Shown here piece by piece: positions 60,701-64,000 of a DNA stretch of 64,000 bases. The DNA lies in NCBI RefSeq assembly GCF_965363235.1, contig NC_134849.1, positions 63,445,122 through 63,509,121 of the forward strand, read 5' to 3'. Under the pieces are notes generated by a model. That model was not told the origin of the DNA and did not search any database. It worked only from the letters and a program-made list of their open reading frames with translations. Each line of letters begins with the position of its first letter. Position 1 is the stretch's first letter. Made by a program: the position numbers and the translations under genes. The stretch comes from Mytilus galloprovincialis (Eukaryota; Mollusca; Bivalvia; Mytilida; Mytilidae).

Positions 60701-62570
60701 TGAATAGATGATATTCATTTGCTTTTTTATTAGATTTTCTTTTCTAAATACATCCTTTTGATTCAGGTTCTGAAATAGATGTCAAAAACCTGACAGTTTT
60801 CTTTAGAGATGAATTAGAATACCAAGTTGAATGTCAATCAGACATGACAAAGACGGATTTACAGATATATCTCCAGAATTTTGAAAAAGACAACTTGACA
60901 CAGAATGCGAATGCTTACCATTCCTTTATCTGTGTAGTAATGAGTCATGGAGATGAGGTATTGTATTCAATATTGTCCAAATATTTAATGAATAGGAACA
61001 CACTTCATCTAAACTTGAAGATGGTTTTTACAAAAGACTATAATTGAAAATACCACTTTAAATACTATAAGAATAACACTTTTTAAGTTTGCTTATTCTT
61101 TTCTGTTTAACGAAATTGCAGTGAACATAATTTGATTGAAATGCAAATTGCAACTTGAAAGAAATGTATATAAGAATAAGAAGATGTGATATGATTGTCA
61201 ATGAGACAACTTGAGAAAAATGACACAGAAATTAAAAACTGTAAGTCACCGTACATAATTCAACAGTAAAAGCCCATACCACCTAGTCAGCTATGAAAGG
61301 CCCCAAAATGACAAATGTAAAAATAATTCAAACGAGAAAACAAGCGGCCGTATTTATGTACAACATAATGAACGAATAACAAATATGTAACACAGCAACA
61401 AACAACAACCACTGAGGTATATACTCCTGTCTTCGATCAGGCACATACAGAATGTGGCGGGATTAAACTGATTTGAAATCGTCAACCCAACATATAACAT
61501 TGGTGTAGCAGAACAACATTAGAACAATTTATGAAAATAAGATGGAAAGTCATCAGATGAATACATAATATAAATATATCTAACAAAACCAGAGTGGACG
61601 TGGACGGATACATTTCAACAACAAAAAGAAAATACGGGTACCGTTATGAGAGTAATCGCAACCACTGACAGCTAATACAAAGCCAATCACAAATAATGAA
61701 AAATGAATGCATCTAAGAATAATATCATTCAGTACACATCCAAAATCTAATTGATTTAGTGTAAAGACGTCACAAACAATAAGAGAAAAATATAACCAGG
61801 TATCGACAGAAATCCTAGACCTAATAATTTACCAGTAATGCATGGGTTACATTCATAGAAACCCGAAACGTCACAACAGACACGTGTATAGCGAACGAGT
61901 TTTTATGTATATAAATAATGTAAGATGGTGCAAAAGGAATATCACAGTCCAAAAACTAATTCTAACAATAGGGAACAAAAAACCGTCTCTTTTGTCGTAA
62001 ATGTTGGTGTATATGTTGGTTCAATGATATACTTCAATATATAAACACACAAGTTTAGTATAATCTACTCAAATTTAAATCAATATCTAAAAGTGTACTG
62101 TAAACTGTTATTCAACGCTTTGAAATAAAAATGAGAATGGTAATGGGGAATGTGTCAAAGAGTCAACAACCCGACTAAGAACAGTCAACAGCAGAAGGTC
62201 ACCAACAGGTCTTCAGTGCAGCGAGAAATTCCCGCACCCGGAGGCGTCCTTCAGCTGTCCCTAAACAAATATATGTACTAGTTCAGTGATAATGAACGCC
62301 ATACTAAACTCCAAATTGTTACAAGAAACTAAAATTAAAAATCATCAGTTTTCCCCAAATATAAATAATTTAAAAACTCAAAATTGACTCGAAAACTGTT
62401 TCTGATGTATTCATTTGTTTTAGCACTTGCTGTTCTAAGTACGCATATCCTAGTAATTTAGTTACATTATTTTTTTCAGAACGGAATTCAAACTCTTGAT
62501 GAATCAAAACGGATAACTGTGAAAGAGATACAAAGGCCATTCAAAAACAAGCCTGATGGAAAATTCAATG
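44894..62570 (+). CDS. Ankyrin-Roc-COR-caspase (ROCO-caspase) protein, 3' end beyond window
   Basis: Twelve exons: 44894-44974, 46458-46556, 47111-47218, 48478-48549, 50739-50820, 51228-51497, 55282-55743, 56529-56686, 56981-58237, 58935-59019, 60767-60957, 62480-62570. All have GT/AG sites and compatible phases (0,0,0,0,1,1,1,0,0,1,0,1), about 985 codons. Order: ankyrin repeats (residues 1-120), a charged linker, a Roc GTPase (P-loop GKKGSGKTS; G2-region STNGIEI; G3 LWDFAGDEEF; G4 VGTWKD), a COR domain with the ILDTQWLSDAF motif, a CxxCxxxHxC knot, then a caspase p20 half with KGLVLIVN, NERQG and the catalytic-His box VVMSHGDE. Roc-COR proteins are dimeric GTPases (LRRKs, DAPK1); caspases cut after Asp in death and immunity. 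The fusion suggests GTPase-controlled protease activation, which is inference. The QACRG cysteine exon should lie past 64000. No secure start exon is seen; the gene may begin at 27344. Confidence 0.88.
45215..45855 (-). mobile_element. Family E retroelement: 3' end of a reverse-transcriptase gene and its tail
   Basis: On the minus strand, 45739-45536 reads EVYISLLIRYARACIFYHD, then LDRGLLLTGKLLNQEFQ and LKSSLCKFYGRHH. I recall this conserved C-terminal block from RT-bearing retroelements of molluscs and cnidarians (LINE- or Penelope-type; class not certain). The rest toward 45215 is the noncoding tail. 5'-truncated; lies in the intron between ankyrin exons B1 and B2. Tail fragments recur at 7455-7615, 21780-21965, 56105-56335 and probably 31605-31700. 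Confidence 0.65.
46458..46556 (+). CDS. Ankyrin exon B2
   Basis: 33 codons with the ankyrin pattern MTAFMFASREGHLEVTRLLL. Acceptor ATTCCAG, donor GTATGTTA, as in exon 29283-29381. Confidence 0.86.
47111..47218 (+). CDS. Ankyrin exon B3 (canonical repeat)
   Basis: 36 codons with GRTALHLAAQYGHELVTKYL, the clearest ankyrin repeat of this gene. Acceptor TTTTGTAG, donor GTAATT. Confidence 0.88.
47219..48477. other. Intron between ankyrin exons B3 and B4
   Basis: AT-rich. A short family E-like piece may lie at 47925-47965. Nothing else recognised. Confidence 0.4.
48478..48549 (+). CDS. Ankyrin exon B4 (half repeat)
   Basis: 24 codons with GKTPYDLANELKLGQ, ending VMKYLK. Acceptor TATTTCAG, donor GTACGT. 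It closes the ankyrin block; a GA-microsatellite follows about 100 bp into the intron. Confidence 0.85.
48649..48706. repeat. (GA)n microsatellite
   Basis: About 28 uninterrupted AG dinucleotides, 100 bp into the intron after exon B4. Confidence 0.95.
49003..49210 (+). repeat. Family B repeat
   Basis: Marks: GAGTAAAATAACAAATACT, ATTTGGATCAGGCATTTCC, CTCTCACTTGTATGACAGTC. Diverged. Confidence 0.6.
49986..50035 (-). repeat. Short family A end
   Basis: GGAGAGTTGTATCATTGGCA and CCTACCACATCTTC are the complement of the family A start. The rest of 49211-50738 is intron without recognised features. Confidence 0.5.
50739..50820 (+). CDS. Charged linker exon between ankyrins and Roc
   Basis: Acceptor TTTGTAG ends at 50738. 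It encodes SIMSKKADDDKPEDKQETY and more, with one base carried to the next exon (phase 1). It contains an ATG (SIM-SKK) that might serve as a start of a shorter form lacking ankyrins, but nothing here favours that. Confidence 0.7.
51228..51497 (+). CDS. Roc exon 1: P-loop (G1) and G2
   Basis: Encodes an acidic lead-in, then IRLVIVGKKGSGKTSLVKRL (Walker A, GxxGxGKTS) and EVTSTNGIEIHRI, the T-x-GI(E/D) box typical of Roc domains. Phase 1 at both ends. The frame runs open upstream to 51134, but the acceptor at 51227 and the matching phase mark the true exon start. Confidence 0.9.
51498..55281. other. Long intron between Roc exons 1 and 2
   Basis: Holds family B copies at 52268-52430 and 54019-54240 and short family A starts at 52486-52530 and 54520-54610. 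The 68-codon frame at 55023 lacks an acceptor and is not called. Nothing else recognised. Confidence 0.5.
55282..55743 (+). CDS. Roc exon 2: long acidic insert and G3
   Basis: 154 codons, phase 1 in and out. The first ~115 residues form an insert absent from compact Roc domains, with a Pro/Trp patch (EGGPWAPPVATKP) and an acidic run (DADFGDDDFSDDD). Then follow LLLWDFAGDEEFYHTHQ, the G3/switch II box with the HQ-FLS motif common to Roc domains, and the IYLVVAKL strand. Donor GTACGTG at 55744; the frame beyond it is intronic. Confidence 0.88.
56105..56335 (+). mobile_element. Family E retroelement tail fragment
   Basis: GGGTGCCACAAGTGGATCAG, TTTTCTATGTTGTGTTTTG, TTGCCATGGCATTATCTG and CAGATGAGTTTAAGTAT give the family E tail in plus orientation, in the intron between Roc exons 2 and 3. 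Confidence 0.6.
56529..56686 (+). CDS. Roc exon 3: G4
   Basis: Encodes FKLWMDSIHCYSRL, a Ser/Asp-rich loop, then PPVVIVGTWKD, the guanine-recognition strand (TxKD type). Acceptor CTTTATAG, donor GTATAG; phase 1 in, 0 out. Confidence 0.85.
56981..58237 (+). CDS. COR domain exon
   Basis: One large exon of 419 codons, phase 0 at both ends; acceptor TTTTTTCTAG ends at 56980. It covers the Roc-COR link and COR: EELILFLKFHHEIRALVFF followed by YIILDTQWLSDAFKSIV, the winged-helix signature, then the second half (WFCFEFRFLPPNLMNHLIA, FKGVAVFELQE). The end carries YYCVPCTSTHKCNGEW, a possible Cys/His metal knot. The frame stays open to a stop at 58249, but GTAAGT at 58238 is a strong donor and the next exon continues in phase, so the main product should read on into the caspase. 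Retention of this intron would give a form without protease. Confidence 0.9.
58347..58523 (+). repeat. Family B fragment ending in a 37-bp palindrome
   Basis: Family B start (AAAAGTAAAATCACAAAAAT) to GGCATTTTCAAATGTA, then the sequence folds back: TTTCAAATGTATAAAAT against ATTTTATACATTTGAAA (58487-58523). Confidence 0.7.
58935..59019 (+). CDS. Caspase domain exon 1
   Basis: Encodes DVYQKKPGQKGLVLIVNFLF then NERQG: the first caspase strand (KGLxLIxN) and the Arg of the R-x-G motif that contacts the substrate Asp. Acceptor TTTTACAG ends at 58934; donor GTAATA at 59020; phase 0 in, 1 out. Confidence 0.82.
59134..59354. mobile_element. TA-target MITE, TACTGTAAACC family, complete
   Basis: Ends TACTGTAAACCAACC and AGTTGGTTTACAGTA are inverted repeats with TA at the borders (Tc1/mariner-like). 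221 bp, rich in CGCGA motifs (CGCGAG, TCGCGAATATG, CGCGAAAATAAG). Same family as 7654-8659. Lies in the intron between caspase exons 1 and 2; the rest of that intron (59355-60766) shows nothing recognised. Confidence 0.85.
60767..60957 (+). CDS. Caspase domain exon 2 (catalytic histidine)
   Basis: Encodes the helix NLTVFFRDELEYQVECQ, then a Tyr-x-Ser-Phe-Ile strand and ICVVMSHGDE, the catalytic-His box of family C14A. Acceptor GATTCAG ends at 60766; donor GTATTG at 60958; phase 1 in, 0 out. The frame past the donor is intronic. Confidence 0.87.
61180..61565 (+). repeat. Family A repeat
   Basis: Begins GAAGATGTGATATGATTGTC and runs to GGAAAGTCATCAGATGAATA; includes TCAGCTATGAAAGGCCCC. Located in the intron between caspase exons 2 and 3. 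Confidence 0.75.
62130..62340 (+). repeat. Dispersed repeat with GTCAACAACCCGAC / CCCGCACCCGG marks
   Basis: Contains AGCGAGAAATTCCCGCACCC and GGAGGCGTCCTTCAGCTG, a block I recall as repetitive in bivalve genomes. Only one copy is present in this window. Confidence 0.45.
62480..62570 (+). CDS. Caspase domain exon 3
   Basis: Encodes NGIQTLDESKRITVKEIQRP then KPDGKFN: the G-x-x-x-x-D turn and the helix before the KPKxFxxQACRG strand of caspases. Acceptor TTTTTTCAG ends at 62479; donor GTAGGG at 62571; phase 0 in, 1 out. The exon with the catalytic Cys is expected downstream and no candidate was seen up to 64000. Confidence 0.82.
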
Positions 62571-62996
62571 GTAGGGTTTTAACATAATGTATGTGAAAAT
62601 CATCAATTAACAAAACTCTTTGTTATTTTCCTACAGACATGATTGATAATGACATCGGAATCGTATCTTGGTTGATGAACACATGCTTTATTTTATATCA
62701 GATTTCGTGTATTTGCTTACACTGTTTGGATAAAATGGCATTAACTTTGTTTTAGACTAGTATTTACTGTTAGATACATGTATATGGACTATTCTATATT
62801 TCATACTTGAACTTTTACTTTTGACATAAATTATTTATCCCTTTTATTTTTTATTAACTAAGTATTTGCATTCAGGTATTGCAGACCAAATTTTTTCGTT
62901 CTTTGTGTGCTAATTTGCGTTTTTTGATTGCGTTAAGCTTCCAAATGAAATTATATAGTGTGTTTTTCTATGCTGTCATGTTCTACTATTGATTAA

Positions 62997-63904
62997 GAAC
63001 AGGAGAAGGTTTGATACCATCAAAACGTTTAATCCGGCTGCAAAGGTTTGCACCTGTCCTAAGTCAGGAATCTGATTTAAAGTAGTTGTCGTCTATTTAT
63101 TTAGTTAATACTTGTTTCTCGTATCTCGTTTTTATATAGATTATAGTCGCCATCATGTTAAATTGGTACCATGTTTTCGGTTGAAAAAAAAATAAACTAA
63201 CAACCGCATTCATTCGAGATAACGGTTTACAATTAAGGGAATCAAATATAATGCCAAAAATTAACTACTGTCCAAACTTTTATTGTGTTTGCACTGTATA
63301 ATCCCGACTTTCACGTAATCCAAGATTATTTTGTATGGTGGAATCCGACATCGTTATTACCTGAAGTGATGCCGTGGAGTTCCACGTGCTGTCTATTTTC
63401 TCGTGTCTTTCGCAGCTTTTCATCATCCCTACTCAAAAAGAGCGGGTAATTGTATCATCAATGAAAAGAATATTACCGGAGAGTAACGAATGTTATGTAA
63501 ATAAGGGATCCACATAGATACCAAGATGGCGTTATTTCAATGTAAATAATCTTGAAAAATGTGATGGTCAGGATTATATAGTGCAAACACAATAAAAGCT
63601 AGGTCAGTAGAGGATATTTTGACAGGATTTTTCTTCTGCAGATTGAAAAAAATATCAGCTCGAGGGAATGCGGCTGATATTTAAAAAATTGTGCCAATTT
63701 AACGTGACGGTGACTATAGACCGTTGATTTTCCCGGTTGAATTGTTTTACACTAGTAATTTTTTGGGCCCCTTATAGCTTGCTGTTCGGTGTGAGAAAAG
63801 GCTCCATGTTAAAGGCCGTACCTTGGCCTATAAAGATTTACTTTTATAAATTGCTATTTGGATGAGAGTTGTCTCATTGGCACTCATACCACATCTTCCT
63901 ATAT
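62997..63904 (-). repeat. Family A2 repeat, split by a TA-target transposon
   Basis: The right part is the complement of a family A start (GAGTTGTCTCATTGGCACTC, ACCACATCTTCC); the left part holds TTTGCACCTGTCCTAAGTCA and GTTGTCGTC. The two parts are parted at 63144-63716. Confidence 0.7.
63144..63716. mobile_element. TA-target non-autonomous transposon (TAGTCGCC family)
   Basis: Ends TAGTCGCCATCATGTTAAAT and the complement of TTTAACGTGACGGTGACTA match over about 25 bp with several differences. TA is duplicated at 63142-63143 and 63717-63718. 573 bp, noncoding. Joining the flanks restores a GATTAGACCG-like family A2 sequence. Confidence 0.75.
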
Positions 63905-64000
63905 CTATCTTCACTTTGTATACCATTTCAAGTTACTAATATTGTAATGTCATAATGTATAATTGGCAACTATACAATAACCTTCGTTTGACCTCACTCT

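Noticed and set aside
1-64000. tRNA or rRNA genes
   Set aside because: None could be recognised by eye; a covariance search was not possible.

Overview
The window is nuclear DNA of a bivalve mollusc, most likely a mussel (Mytilidae, Mytilus-like). This is inferred from the AT-rich sequence, small exons in long introns, animal Roc-COR and caspase families, and several dispersed repeat families I recall from Mytilus. No species can be proved from the sequence alone. All genes read on the + strand.

Layout. (1) 1-10284: the 3' part of a Rab20-like small GTPase gene (exons 564-620, 6749-6861, 9927-10284). Its introns are packed with nested repeats, including a 33-bp minisatellite with a 165-bp higher-order period. 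(2) 10285-27336: a gene-poor stretch with nested DNA transposons, a 1.3-kb element with 72-bp inverted ends (19631-20923), and a duplicated segment (18025-19158 and 23090-24389) that may be promoter plus noncoding first exon of the next gene. (3) 27344-30902: a small ankyrin-repeat gene whose last exon encodes a C-terminal membrane anchor; a possible alternative soluble last exon lies at 35373-35615. (4) 30903-44893: repeats, among them two abutting TTAA-target elements, a 257-bp tandem array, and a broken gag/protease fossil inside an inverted-repeat-bounded unit. (5) 44894 to beyond the right edge: a multi-exon gene encoding ankyrin repeats, a Roc GTPase domain, a COR domain and a caspase (C14) domain. 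It is cut by the window before the catalytic cysteine.

How the parts fit. The ankyrin exons of regions 3 and 5 are a duplicated four-exon cassette (84/99/108/84 and 81/99/108/72 nt, every junction phase 0). The two could be neighbouring paralogues. They could also be one locus that makes a short tail-anchored ankyrin isoform or a long ankyrin-Roc-COR-caspase isoform by choice of the exon after 30540. The long product resembles DAPK1 and LRRK-type ROCO proteins in its GTPase core but ends in a protease. That suggests a GTPase-gated death or immune sensor, and it is the main finding here.
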